Of a stretch of DNA of 64,000 bases, positions 26,483-34,841 are shown piece after piece. The stretch covers positions 1 to 64,000 of the forward strand of contig JAFDZM010000003.1 of the NCBI GenBank assembly GCA_018266915.1, given 5' to 3'. This DNA comes from Bacteroidota bacterium. Lineage in GTDB: Bacteria; Bacteroidota; Bacteroidia; Sphingobacteriales; Sphingobacteriaceae. Within the stretch, counting starts at the first letter, position 1; every line of letters starts with the position of its first letter. Below the pieces are notes generated by a model. The model did no database searches and had not been told where the DNA came from. It saw nothing but the letters and a program-made list of their open reading frames with translations. Both the position numbers and the translations under genes were made by a program.

Positions 26483-26490
26483 CAAATTTA
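26483..26490 (-). promoter_or_regulatory. Candidate -7 box for the toxin-antitoxin unit
   Basis: Minus-strand TAAATTTG fits TAnnTTTG and ends 5 bp before the antitoxin ATG, which would give a leaderless or nearly leaderless mRNA. No clear -33 box. Confidence 0.35.
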
Positions 26491-26567
26491 AGAAAATTTA
26501 GAAGATTTATAAAGCTTCCCAATAACCCGCTTGTTTTACTGCCGCTGCAAACTGCAACTGCTACTCT

Positions 26568-27032
26568 TTAACCCAACTTCGTCATTTCCTCAAAATAAGC
26601 CTGTGTAGTATTACATATGTCAATGTCCCTCCCGGCTACCCATCGTAATGAAATGGCTATCTGGGTTCCATAATCCGTTTCCTGTTTCAGGTCGATGATC
26701 ATTTTTGAAAAGTTACGGCCCAATTGCATATCGATATTTTTTACGTCGGCCCACTCGATCACAATATTGCGGGTATAGTCAGTTATGCCGTCTTCGCTTA
26801 ATTCAAGTGCCACCTGGTTCCGTATTGCGGGTAAAAAACGTTTAAAAAAGATATAAATAAACTGTGACAGAAATATCAGGTCGGCGAATAAAATAAGCGC
26901 CAGGGGCAAAATAAAGCCATTGGCATAAGAATATCGCAAGTTGTTAAAGGTGATAATGAAGAAAACCAATGGCAGTACCAAACCAAATATGGCTGTATTT
27001 TTACTATAAGGATATTGGATGGTTTCTGTCAT
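26568..27032 (-). CDS. Small membrane protein with a cytosolic PH-like domain
   Basis: A 154-residue protein with two membrane helices (about residues 14-29 and 38-60) and a C-terminal soluble part whose strands (ITDYTRNIVIEWADVKNID) resemble a bacterial PH-like domain. STM950-like proteins of this layout are frequent in Bacteroidota; function unknown. It is divergent from ispG, with a family J repeat in the gap. Confidence 0.7.
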   Translation of the reverse strand: MTETIQYPYSKNTAIFGLVLPLVFFIITFNNLRYSYANGFILPLALILFADLIFLSQFIYIFFKRFLPAIRNQVALELSEDGITDYTRNIVIEWADVKNIDMQLGRNFSKMIIDLKQETDYGTQIAISLRWVAGRDIDICNTTQAYFEEMTKLG

Positions 27033-27059
27033 TGCATGTATTATTTCTTAAATATAACT

Positions 27060-27098
27060 TAACCTTCCAACTTTACAACATTTCAACCTTACAACAAT
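27060..27098. repeat. Dispersed repeat, family J (CTTCCAACTTTACAAC)
   Basis: ACCTTCCAACTTTACAACATTTCAACCTTACAAC; reverse-complement relatives lie at 24153-24185 and resemble the arms of the terminator at 7473-7517. Confidence 0.55.
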
Positions 27099-27106
27099 AG
27101 TTTTCG

Positions 27107-27114
27107 TATTTTTG
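27107..27114 (+). promoter_or_regulatory. Candidate -7 box for ispG
   Basis: TATTTTTG fits TAnnTTTG, 13 bp before the ATG at 27128; a weak TTTC lies about 22 bp upstream of it. The short leader would favour the second in-frame ATG at 27137 as an alternative start. Confidence 0.4.
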
Positions 27115-27127
27115 CAAAAACAAAAGA

Positions 27128-29194
27128 ATGCCTTCCATGAATGCAGATGCCGCTAAAGTGCTGCCCGGACGTTATTGTAACTCACTTACCAAATATTCCC
27201 GCTTTTTAACCCGCGAGGTTGCCATTGGCGATGTGCCATTGGGCGGAAATAATCCTATCCGTATCCAAAGCATGACTACAACGGATACCATGGATACCAT
27301 TGGCACTGTGGAACAATCCATCCGGATGATCAATGCCGGCTGCGAATATGTGCGTATCACCGCGCCAAGCATCAAGGAAGCACAAAATCTGGCTGAGATA
27401 AAGAAGCAACTAAGACAAAGAGGATATACTACGCCTTTGGTAGCCGATATACATTTTACCCCTAATGCTGCCGAAGTAGCTGCAAGAATTGTCGAAAAGG
27501 TGAGAGTCAACCCTGGCAATTATGCCGATAAAAAACGTTTCGACCAAATAGATTATACCGACGCAGAATACCAGGGCGAACTGGAGCGTATTTATCAGAA
27601 GTTCTCACCATTGGTAAAAGTTTGCAAGGAATATGGTACTGCTATGCGTATCGGAACTAATCATGGTTCATTGAGCGACAGGATCATGAGCCGCTATGGA
27701 GATACCCCACAAGGTATGGTAGAATCGGCGATGGAATTTATCCGCATGTGCGAGATGATGAATTATTATAACCTGGTGATCTCGATGAAGTCGAGCAACC
27801 CGCAGGTGATGATTCAGGCATATCGATTACTGGTAGAAACCATGGTTGCCGAAGGGATGAATTACCCTTTGCACTTAGGCGTAACAGAAGCCGGCGATGG
27901 AGAAGATGGCCGCATTAAATCCGCTGTAGGCATCGGCACTTTATTGGAAGATGGTCTGGGCGATACCGTCCGCGTTTCATTGACCGAAGAACCCGAAGCA
28001 GAAGCGCCTGTTGCGATTGCGTTAGTGAACCGTTATTCTGAGCGGAAAGCTGAAAGCGAAAAGCAGAAAGCAAAAGGTGTTCAAAATAAGCTTTCAGCTT
28101 TCAGCTTTCAGCTTTCAGCACATAATCCCTACGAATATCGAAAACGCCACACTTACGAAGCCAACGCATTTATCGGTGGCCACATGGTATCAAGGGTGGT
28201 GGTTGATCTGTCCCATGCTAATCTGAAAGATCCCTCGGTGCTGAATGATGCAGGCTACATTTATTCGCCTTTGCTGGATAAGTATAACATGGGCGAGCAG
28301 TCGGTTGATTTTGTTTACCTGGCTGATCAGTTGCCTTCATTTACTTTCCCCGGGAATTTAAAACAACTATATAATTATTCCACCTGGCAAAAACTGGCTG
28401 ATAAAACTATGTGCCACCCGTTATTTACCTTGCTGGAATATTTAAATGCAGATGACCGTTCATCTCCCTTAAATCTTGTCAGAATAAAACCTGCCGATAT
28501 TGATTCAGATGAATTTGGTTCACTTTCTTTGGATAAATCTTTAGTATTTGTACTGGAAACGGATGCTCTGCACGGCATGGCCGATCAGCGTACTTTCTTC
28601 TTTAAAATGGAAGAGTTGGGATTGGATGTGCCAGTAATAATCAAACGAACTTACAGCCTCACCCCAAACCCCTCTCCAATAGAGAGGGGTTTAAAAGAGA
28701 AAATCCTCTCCAAAGGAGAGGATTTAGGAGAGGCTACTCAAGACTTACAACTTTTCGCCTCCACCGATCTCGGCGCTCTTTTAGTAGATGGTTTCGGTGA
28801 TGGAATCTGGATTGATGCTCCGGGAATTGAAACCAAAGTGATCACTTCAACGGCTTTTGGAATATTGCAGGCGACACGTTCAAGAATATCAAAAACGGAA
28901 TACATATCGTGTCCAAGTTGCGGGCGAACTTTGTTCGACCTGATGGTCACTACCCAAATGATCCGCAGCAGAACAAGTCACCTGAAAGGTTTGAAGATCG
29001 GCATTATGGGTTGTATTGTAAATGGTCCTGGCGAAATGGCCGATGCTGACTACGGCTACGTAGGTTCAGGCACAGACAAGGTGACCCTTTATCGTGGCAA
29101 AGAAGCAGTGAAGAAGAACATTAACTCAACTAATGCTCTGGATGAACTAATTAATATCATCCGCGAGGACGGTAATTGGATTGAACCACAATAG
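27128..29194 (+). CDS. ispG: 4-hydroxy-3-methylbut-2-enyl diphosphate synthase
   Basis: A 688-residue IspG (GcpE), the penultimate MEP-pathway enzyme that reduces MEcPP to HMBPP using a [4Fe-4S] cluster. The N-terminal TIM barrel starts GGNNPIRIQSMTTTDT; the C-terminal cluster domain has CPSC in YISCPSCGRTL and a third cysteine in IMGCIVNGPGEMADADYG. Bacteroidota and plant enzymes carry an extra middle domain, so the protein is longer than E. coli IspG (about 370). This one also carries two in-frame stretches encoded by dispersed repeats (residues about 303-333 and 510-536), both outside the conserved barrel and cluster regions. It ends 2 bp from the convergent TonB-domain gene. Confidence 0.95.
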   Translation: MPSMNADAAKVLPGRYCNSLTKYSRFLTREVAIGDVPLGGNNPIRIQSMTTTDTMDTIGTVEQSIRMINAGCEYVRITAPSIKEAQNLAEIKKQLRQRGYTTPLVADIHFTPNAAEVAARIVEKVRVNPGNYADKKRFDQIDYTDAEYQGELERIYQKFSPLVKVCKEYGTAMRIGTNHGSLSDRIMSRYGDTPQGMVESAMEFIRMCEMMNYYNLVISMKSSNPQVMIQAYRLLVETMVAEGMNYPLHLGVTEAGDGEDGRIKSAVGIGTLLEDGLGDTVRVSLTEEPEAEAPVAIALVNRYSERKAESEKQKAKGVQNKLSAFSFQLSAHNPYEYRKRHTYEANAFIGGHMVSRVVVDLSHANLKDPSVLNDAGYIYSPLLDKYNMGEQSVDFVYLADQLPSFTFPGNLKQLYNYSTWQKLADKTMCHPLFTLLEYLNADDRSSPLNLVRIKPADIDSDEFGSLSLDKSLVFVLETDALHGMADQRTFFFKMEELGLDVPVIIKRTYSLTPNPSPIERGLKEKILSKGEDLGEATQDLQLFASTDLGALLVDGFGDGIWIDAPGIETKVITSTAFGILQATRSRISKTEYISCPSCGRTLFDLMVTTQMIRSRTSHLKGLKIGIMGCIVNGPGEMADADYGYVGSGTDKVTLYRGKEAVKKNINSTNALDELINIIREDGNWIEPQ
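28038..28121. repeat. Family D repeat inside ispG
   Basis: GCGGAAAGCTGAAAGC on the left and GCTTTCAGCTTTCAGC repeated on the right form an inverted repeat in frame with ispG, encoding about 30 residues (for example KAESEKQKAKG and LSAFSFQLSAH). Related elements lie at 32107-32223, 35818-35922 and 55280-55315. Confidence 0.8.
28656..28735. repeat. Family B repeat inside ispG
   Basis: Two facing stem-loops, CCCCTCTCC-AATA-GAGAGGGG and ATCCTCTCC-AAA-GGAGAGGAT, bounded by CCTCACC and GAGAGGC, in frame with ispG. They encode the low-complexity peptide SLTPNPSPIERG and about 15 further residues. Same family as the elements in non-coding gaps. Confidence 0.85.
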
Positions 29195-29196
29195 AG

Positions 29197-29598
29197 TTAA
29201 TTGTCCGGAAATTTGATTGGCAAAACATATTGATACCTGTGCACATGATTGGCTTGGGTTCCTGGCACCCATTTTGGAGAAATTCGCAATAAACGTAAAG
29301 CCTCTTCATTGGCTTCATTATTAAGTCCTCTTGAAACTTTGATATTGCTTAAAGAACCATCAGTTTCGACTGCAAATGTCACAAAAACCTTTTTTCCTTC
29401 CGCTCCCTTTATATGATGAATATTAGAGCTGACAAACTTTTCAAGTGAATCTCGACCACCCGGAAAGTAGGGTTCTGATTCTTCGGGTTCAACAAAGCTG
29501 TGTTGGGTAGAAGTATCAGGGTTACTTTGAGCACAGACTTTGTTGATTTGTAGAACAGCAACTATAATGATCACAACTAAAAGCCCAGTGATTCTCAT
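29197..29598 (-). CDS. TonB C-terminal domain protein
   Basis: A 133-residue protein with an N-terminal signal or anchor helix (about 4-20, LLVVIIIVAVL) and a TonB C-terminal domain from about 45 (PYFPGGRDSLEKFV ... VTFAVETDGSLSNIKV ... LLRISPKWVPG). TonB-CTD proteins of this size lack the long Pro-rich stalk of true TonB, so energy transduction is doubtful; a periplasmic accessory role is likelier. It begins 5 bp after the metallo-hydrolase gene stop. Confidence 0.8.
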   Translation of the reverse strand: MRITGLLVVIIIVAVLQINKVCAQSNPDTSTQHSFVEPEESEPYFPGGRDSLEKFVSSNIHHIKGAEGKKVFVTFAVETDGSLSNIKVSRGLNNEANEEALRLLRISPKWVPGTQANHVHRYQYVLPIKFPDN

Positions 29599-29603
29599 TT
29601 ATC

Positions 29604-30602
29604 TCATGATTTATATTTCACCCACCATTCCGAATTAAACGGCCCATTTACCTCGGTCGGTTTACCTGGTTCTGGAATAAATAATTCGATATTTTTCGTT
29701 TTTGCATAAAGCAGCAGATGTTCAATAGGGTCATACCACGCGTGGGTAGATAAGTTGAACGTGCCCCAATGTATCGGCATCATCAGCTTGCCTTTTAAAG
29801 CCAGGTGGGCATCTGATGCTCTGTCGGGGCCCATATGTATATCTGGCCAATATTTGCCGTAAGCGCCAATCTCCAGCATAGTCAGATCGAATGGGCCGAA
29901 ATAATCCCCAATATCTTTAAAGCCAGGGAACCAGCCAGAATCAGCCCCGAAAAATATATTATGCCGTGACGTTTTGATCACAAATGATGCCCACAAAGTT
30001 TCATTTCGCCCAGTTATTCCACGACCAGAAAAGTGCCTTGCCGGGGTAGCAGTAAGTACACAATCATTAGTGATCATTGCACTGTCCCCCCAATCCAGTT
30101 GCGTAATAAAATTGCGTAACACACCCCATCGCTCTAAATGCTCACTAACGCCTATTGAACAAAAGAAAGGTATTTGTTTGTCTGCAAAAAACTTAATAGA
30201 CTCTTTATCCAGATGGTCATAATGGTCGTGTGAGATTAGTATAGCATCAAGTCGCGGTAATTCACTCAAGGGCAGTGGCGGATCAAAAAAACGTTTCGGT
30301 CCCATAAATGAAAGGAACGATGCCCGCTGGCTCCAAACCGGATCGGTTAAAATTCGTTTGCCGTCAATTTCTATGATCAGGCTCGAATGCCCTATCAAAG
30401 TAATACGTAATCCGTTTTTAGGTTCTTTTTGGTATACCGAAGTATCAGTTTTGAAAGGTCCTAATTGCTTTTGGGGGACCGTCTCGGCCTTGTTATTAAT
30501 ATATTCCCTTAGTATGGGTATCATTTTGCCAAAGCCGGCTTCGTCGGTAGGTATCGGGTTCAGATATTTTTTACCCTTTTTACGGGCGCTTTCAAAACTC
30601 AT
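29604..30602 (-). CDS. MBL-fold metallo-hydrolase, NAPE-PLD/UlaG-like
   Basis: A 332-residue protein from the ATG at 30602 (a TTG two codons earlier is possible). Metal-binding motif HDHYDH at about residues 125-130, plus downstream His in PARHFSGRG, Asp in FGADSGW, and His in PIHWGTF. NAPE-PLD-like enzymes hydrolyse phospholipid-type phosphodiesters; bacterial members vary. It is followed at 5 bp by the TonB-domain gene. Confidence 0.88.
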   Translation of the reverse strand: MSFESARKKGKKYLNPIPTDEAGFGKMIPILREYINNKAETVPQKQLGPFKTDTSVYQKEPKNGLRITLIGHSSLIIEIDGKRILTDPVWSQRASFLSFMGPKRFFDPPLPLSELPRLDAILISHDHYDHLDKESIKFFADKQIPFFCSIGVSEHLERWGVLRNFITQLDWGDSAMITNDCVLTATPARHFSGRGITGRNETLWASFVIKTSRHNIFFGADSGWFPGFKDIGDYFGPFDLTMLEIGAYGKYWPDIHMGPDRASDAHLALKGKLMMPIHWGTFNLSTHAWYDPIEHLLLYAKTKNIELFIPEPGKPTEVNGPFNSEWWVKYKS

Positions 30603-30831
30603 GCACAAGTATCGTTATAATACCTGACCAACGTAATAAATAGTTCTAAAGTTTGTGATAAAATGATTTTTATATCTCACTAATACGTAATTTATCACTC
30701 TTTGAATCAACTTATAAATATTCATACAACGCTTTGTAAATGTTTGCCGTATTATTGGAAATCTATATTTAAACGTAACAGGACGCTATTTATAACTATT
30801 CTAAATTAGTGTGTTTTACACAGTACTGACA

Positions 30832-30860
30832 TTGAAAAGTGGTTTATCCTGTTACTTTTG
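30832..30860 (+). promoter_or_regulatory. Bacteroidota promoter of hemA
   Basis: TTG at 30832-30834 and TACTTTTG at 30853-30860 with 18 bp between them, close to the consensus TTTG-n19-TAnnTTTG. Transcription would start near 30867, 16 bp before the TTG codon at 30883. Confidence 0.6.
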
Positions 30861-30882
30861 TTGGGTCAAAATTGAAACTGAA

Positions 30883-32106
30883 TTGAAGCATCTAAAAATA
30901 ATTGCTTTCACGCATAAACAGATTGAACTGAAGCATTTGGGAAAGTTGGTGATCTGCCAGGAAAATCTGTCTGACAAGCTTCGTCGCATTCAATCTCAAT
31001 TTGACATTCCCGAGCTATTTTATTTGGCTACCTGCAACCGTGTGGAGTTCATCATGGCTTCCGATCAACCGGTTGATAAAACTTTCGCACAAAAATTTGT
31101 TGACGCACTTGAAATCGGTCTATGCTCTGAGCATATGGATGTATTTATGAACGGGGCATCCATTTATGAGGACCAGGACGCACTGAATCACCTGTTGCGT
31201 ACCTCGTGCTCGCTTGAGAGCCTGGTGGTCGGCGAAAAAGAGATATTGGCACAGACCCGAAAGGCATACGAGCAGTGCAAGGAAGCCGGACTAACCGGCG
31301 ACTATCTGCGAATGGTGATGAACACCGTCGTCAAAACAGCCAAAGAAGTTTATACCCACACCAACATCTCCCGCAACCCCATCTCCGTAGTTTCCCTCGC
31401 TTACCGAAAATTAAAAGAACTTCATTTGTGCACTAATGCCCGTGTTTTGATCATCGGGGCAGGCGAGACCAATCAGTGTATTTCAAAATACCTGCAAAAG
31501 CATAAGTTCACCAATTTCGCAGTATTTAACCGTACGCTGTCAAAAGCGCAGCAATTAGCTGCCGACCTGGGTGGTGAAGCATACAAACTTGATGCATTGA
31601 AAACTTACGATAAAGGCTTTGATGCGATCATTACCTGTACCTCTGCTGTGCAGCCTATTATCACCCCAGAGCTTTATAAATCGTTGCTGAAAGGGGAGAC
31701 TGATAAGAAAACTATCGTCGACCTGGCGATACCAAATGATACCGCTCCTGAAGTATTGGCTCAGTTTCCGGTTAATTTTATCGAGGTACACTCATTAAAT
31801 GAAGTTGCCAAACACAACCTGCAAGAACGTTACCAGGAACTGGTTCATGCCGAAAAGATCATCGATCAGAATATAGCTGAATTTGTTCCGCTGATGAAAC
31901 AGCGCCGTATTGAAGTAGCTATGCGCGAGGTTCCTGAAAAGATCAAAGAGATCCGCCACAATGCACTGAATACAGTTTTCGCTGATGAAGTTCAAAACAT
32001 GGATGAGCATTCCCGCGAAGTATTGGAAAAAGTGATCAATTACATGGAGAAAAAGTACATCAGCGTACCGATGATCATGGCGAAAGAAATACTGATCAAC
32101 AGCTAA
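30883..32106 (+). CDS. hemA: Glutamyl-tRNA reductase
   Basis: GluTR, 407 residues from the TTG at 30883 (MKHLKIIAFTHKQI), which reduces glutamyl-tRNA to glutamate-1-semialdehyde, the first step of the C5 haem pathway. The nucleophile Cys51 is in LATCNRVEF, the SCSLESLVVGEKEILAQTR block is intact, and a nucleotide-binding IIGAGETNQC segment and a C-terminal dimerisation helix follow. A GTG at 30811 could extend it by 24 codons, but it lies upstream of the predicted promoter. First gene of the haem cluster. Confidence 0.94.
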   Translation: MKHLKIIAFTHKQIELKHLGKLVICQENLSDKLRRIQSQFDIPELFYLATCNRVEFIMASDQPVDKTFAQKFVDALEIGLCSEHMDVFMNGASIYEDQDALNHLLRTSCSLESLVVGEKEILAQTRKAYEQCKEAGLTGDYLRMVMNTVVKTAKEVYTHTNISRNPISVVSLAYRKLKELHLCTNARVLIIGAGETNQCISKYLQKHKFTNFAVFNRTLSKAQQLAADLGGEAYKLDALKTYDKGFDAIITCTSAVQPIITPELYKSLLKGETDKKTIVDLAIPNDTAPEVLAQFPVNFIEVHSLNEVAKHNLQERYQELVHAEKIIDQNIAEFVPLMKQRRIEVAMREVPEKIKEIRHNALNTVFADEVQNMDEHSREVLEKVINYMEKKYISVPMIMAKEILINS

Positions 32107-32223
32107 TGCTTTAGCTGAAAGCTAAAAGACCAAAGCATAAAGATTTTCAATTTAGAGTTCTTAGCTCAATTATGTAATAGCCGTCTTAAAGCTTTTAGCT
32201 TTTACCTTTCTGCTTTCGGCTCA
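32107..32223. repeat. Family D repeat between hemA and hemC-hemD
   Basis: TTTAGCTGAAAGCTAAAAG at the left and CTTTTAGCTTTTACC with TTTCTGCTTTCGGCT at the right form a large imperfect inverted repeat that begins directly after the hemA stop. Confidence 0.75.
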
Positions 32224-32311
32224 AACAGTCAGTCATTTTTCAAATCCTTTCTTATCACGTGAAAAATTCAATTTATTTCATGAAATTCGCGCAATAAATT
32301 ATTACGATCAC

Positions 32312-33886
32312 TTGGATAGGAAATTGATTATTGGTACGCGCGGAAGCGAATTGGCACTTTGGCAAGCTAATTTTGTAAAAGACAGGCTGGCAGAGCATAA
32401 CGTAGCCGCTGAACTAAAGATCATTAAAACCCAGGGCGACCGTATCCTAAATTTGAGCTTTGATAAGCTGGAAGGTAAAGGCTTTTTTACCAAAGAGCTT
32501 GAAGAAGAGCTATTGGCAGGAACCATTGATTTGGCTGTGCACTCGCACAAGGACCTGCCTACCGAAAACCCTCCGGGACTCATCATCGCAGCAGTTTCAG
32601 AAAGGGAAGACCCGTCTGAACTGTTGCTGATCTTGAAGGACTGTGTGGACGTTCATCAAAAAATGTCATTGAAATACGGTGCAATCGTTGGTACTTCATC
32701 TAACCGCCGAAAGGCACAGTTGCTGGCTTATCGCCCCGATCTGGAAATAGAAGACCTGCGTGGTAACGTACCCACACGTATCGGTAAATTGCGCGACGAA
32801 AAATACGATGCCATCATGCTTGCCAAAGCTGGTGTAACCAGGTTGAATATTGATCTGAGCGAGTTTCATGTGGAAGAGTTAACGCCTGTTGAATTAATTC
32901 CGGCTCCTGCACAAGGCGTTCTGGCAATACAGATCAGGGAGAATGATACCGATTTATATAATGCGCTTCAAATTCTACATCATCCGGATGTTGCCGAACA
33001 GTTGGCGGTTGAACGTACGGTGTTGAAATTGTTTGGTGGCGGTTGTCATTTACCTTTGGGTTGTTATTGCCGAAAGGACGAAGATACTTTCCAGGTGTTC
33101 ACATCCAAAGCTAATGAAGGTGATGAATTTCCGGATCGTTTATTTATTGAATCAAATACCATCGAAGGCCTTGCCGAGAAAGTAGTTGCTAAATTCGATA
33201 AGAAACGTAAACATCCGCAGAGCGTTTTTATATCCCGCGAGCTTTCAGAGCAAAGCTATTTCCGCAAGGCGCTTTCTAAACATGGTATAGCCATTGATGA
33301 TCGCTCATTGATCCGTACAGTACCCGTTATCACTAAACTAGCTCCGCATATTTTACAGGGTGCTGATTGGATATTTTTCAGTAGCAAAAATGCTATTGAA
33401 TATTTCTTCCATCTAAAACCACAATTGCCAAAAGATGTAAAATTTGGTGTGGTTGGTGCCGGCTCAGAGGAAACATTGCGTTTGAAAGGCTATTTCACCA
33501 GTTATGTAGGCGGCGGCATCGATACTGCCGAAGTTGCTCATGAATTTGCCAAGCTGGCTAATGGCAAGAAAGTTATTTTCCCGGGTGCTGAGGGATCGCT
33601 GAAAAGTATACAGAACGGCATGTCGGACGACACGATTAAAATCGATCTGCCGGTTTATGAAACCGTGCTTGAAGAAGATGTAGAAGGCACAGGCGCAGAT
33701 GTGCTTGTATTCACCAGCCCGTCAAATGTGGATGCTTACTTTGCTAACAATCTATTAGAACCCGGTCAGAAAGTAATTGCCATAGGTAAATCCACTGGCA
33801 AAAAGTTTGACGAGATGGGTACTAAATATACCCTGCCTTTTTCTCCTGACGAAGTCGGGCTCGCAGAAGCGGTATTTGGTATATAG
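32312..33886 (+). CDS. hemC-hemD: Fused hydroxymethylbilane synthase and uroporphyrinogen-III synthase
   Basis: A 524-residue fusion. HemC spans about 1-300: IIGTRGSELALWQ, catalytic Asp81 in HSHKDLP, and the dipyrromethane-cofactor Cys245 in GGGCHLPLG. HemD spans about 303-524: SVFISRELSEQS, IFFSSKNAIEYF, and the conserved TSPSNVDAY. The protein polymerises porphobilinogen and closes the ring to uroporphyrinogen III in one polypeptide. The start is a TTG at 32312; another TTG at 32324 is possible. Preceded by a family D repeat and an ATTCGCG repeat, no SD visible. Confidence 0.94.
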   Translation: MDRKLIIGTRGSELALWQANFVKDRLAEHNVAAELKIIKTQGDRILNLSFDKLEGKGFFTKELEEELLAGTIDLAVHSHKDLPTENPPGLIIAAVSEREDPSELLLILKDCVDVHQKMSLKYGAIVGTSSNRRKAQLLAYRPDLEIEDLRGNVPTRIGKLRDEKYDAIMLAKAGVTRLNIDLSEFHVEELTPVELIPAPAQGVLAIQIRENDTDLYNALQILHHPDVAEQLAVERTVLKLFGGGCHLPLGCYCRKDEDTFQVFTSKANEGDEFPDRLFIESNTIEGLAEKVVAKFDKKRKHPQSVFISRELSEQSYFRKALSKHGIAIDDRSLIRTVPVITKLAPHILQGADWIFFSSKNAIEYFFHLKPQLPKDVKFGVVGAGSEETLRLKGYFTSYVGGGIDTAEVAHEFAKLANGKKVIFPGAEGSLKSIQNGMSDDTIKIDLPVYETVLEEDVEGTGADVLVFTSPSNVDAYFANNLLEPGQKVIAIGKSTGKKFDEMGTKYTLPFSPDEVGLAEAVFGI

Positions 33887-33890
33887 TTTA

Positions 33891-33975
33891 AGTCCATAGT
33901 CGATGGTCGATAGCCCATGGAACGTTGGAATAATTAAACTTTTACTATGGACTATTGACTATCGTCCATCGACTA
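33891..33975. repeat. Inverted repeat, family M (AGTCCATAGTCGATGG)
   Basis: AGTCCATAGTCGATGGTCGA (33891-33910) faces TATCGTCCATCGACT (33960-33974) and ACTATGGACT (33944-33953). It fills the gap between the convergent hemC-hemD and lipoprotein genes and may stop transcription from both. Confidence 0.7.
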
Positions 33976-33990
33976 AAGTAACAAACAGAT

Positions 33991-34638
33991 TTAATGCGTG
34001 TAAGTGATCACCAGCTTTGGGTGTCGTGATGCATCGGCATAATAGCTTGAACAGAATATTCTGCTGGTATAAATGCTTTCATCCTGTAACTGCATCTTGA
34101 AGCCATAATTTTGCCCGGTATTAACCATTTGAGCAACCATCGGCTGAACATTAATATTCAGGTTTAAAAAAGGCTGGTCAGTGCTTGGTATGATAATCTG
34201 GTTATCCGTTAACCCCTCAGGCTGACTGGTCCAGTTCATGCTCTGCGGATCCCAGGTCGATCCAATTTGCTGTAATATAATGGCATTATTTGTACCATAG
34301 TTGGCATGCACCAGGTCGCCATTCTTAGGGATCGTATCAGAATATAAATAGAGGTTAGCCTTCACTATATTGGCACTTGCGGGTATTTTGCTCAGATCAA
34401 ATTTTAATAATTGACGCATAGTTACAGGTGTACCACCTATGGTCCATGCCGCAAGTGGAATTTCAATAGAGGTGCCATTGCTCCAATCCTGGCCTCCTAA
34501 CACATTTACATCAAATTCGCTGGGGTTATTTGTCGGGTCAAGCGTAACGGTAACCGGGCCATGTGAAGTTTTCTGGCAACTGCTAAAAGCAAATAAACAA
34601 ATGGCTATTAAGCTTAAAATGAAGAATTTTCGAATCAT
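33991..34638 (-). CDS. DNRLRE-domain lipoprotein
   Basis: A 215-residue lipoprotein with a signal peptide ending in the lipobox FSSC (Cys at about 21). The rest is a DNRLRE-type beta domain: LLKFDLSKIPASANIVKANL, STWDPQSMNWTSQPE and a terminal HPKLVITYTH. The domain is common in Bacteroidota surface or polysaccharide-associated proteins. No SusC/SusD or enzyme partner is nearby; it lies as an opposite-strand insertion between hemC-hemD and hemB. Confidence 0.85.
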   Translation of the reverse strand: MIRKFFILSLIAICLFAFSSCQKTSHGPVTVTLDPTNNPSEFDVNVLGGQDWSNGTSIEIPLAAWTIGGTPVTMRQLLKFDLSKIPASANIVKANLYLYSDTIPKNGDLVHANYGTNNAIILQQIGSTWDPQSMNWTSQPEGLTDNQIIIPSTDQPFLNLNINVQPMVAQMVNTGQNYGFKMQLQDESIYTSRIFCSSYYADASRHPKLVITYTH

Positions 34639-34790
34639 GACATTGAATTAGGTTACATAAAGATAACTAAACATTTCTTTATTTTATATAATCAAGGCCA
34701 TGTGTACGGCTTTTGGTTTTGAAAAGATCATTTTTAAGACATAAAATATCTTTCAGGGCGCAATTCACCTAATAATTGTTTGCGTTTCCA

Positions 34791-34798
34791 TAAATTTG
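34791..34798 (+). promoter_or_regulatory. Candidate -7 box for hemB
   Basis: TAAATTTG fits TAnnTTTG 44 bp upstream of the hemB ATG; no good TTTG at the correct -33 spacing. Confidence 0.45.
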
Positions 34799-34841
34799 GC
34801 TCCCGGATTTATATTAAAGATGTAAGGCCTGATTTATAACT

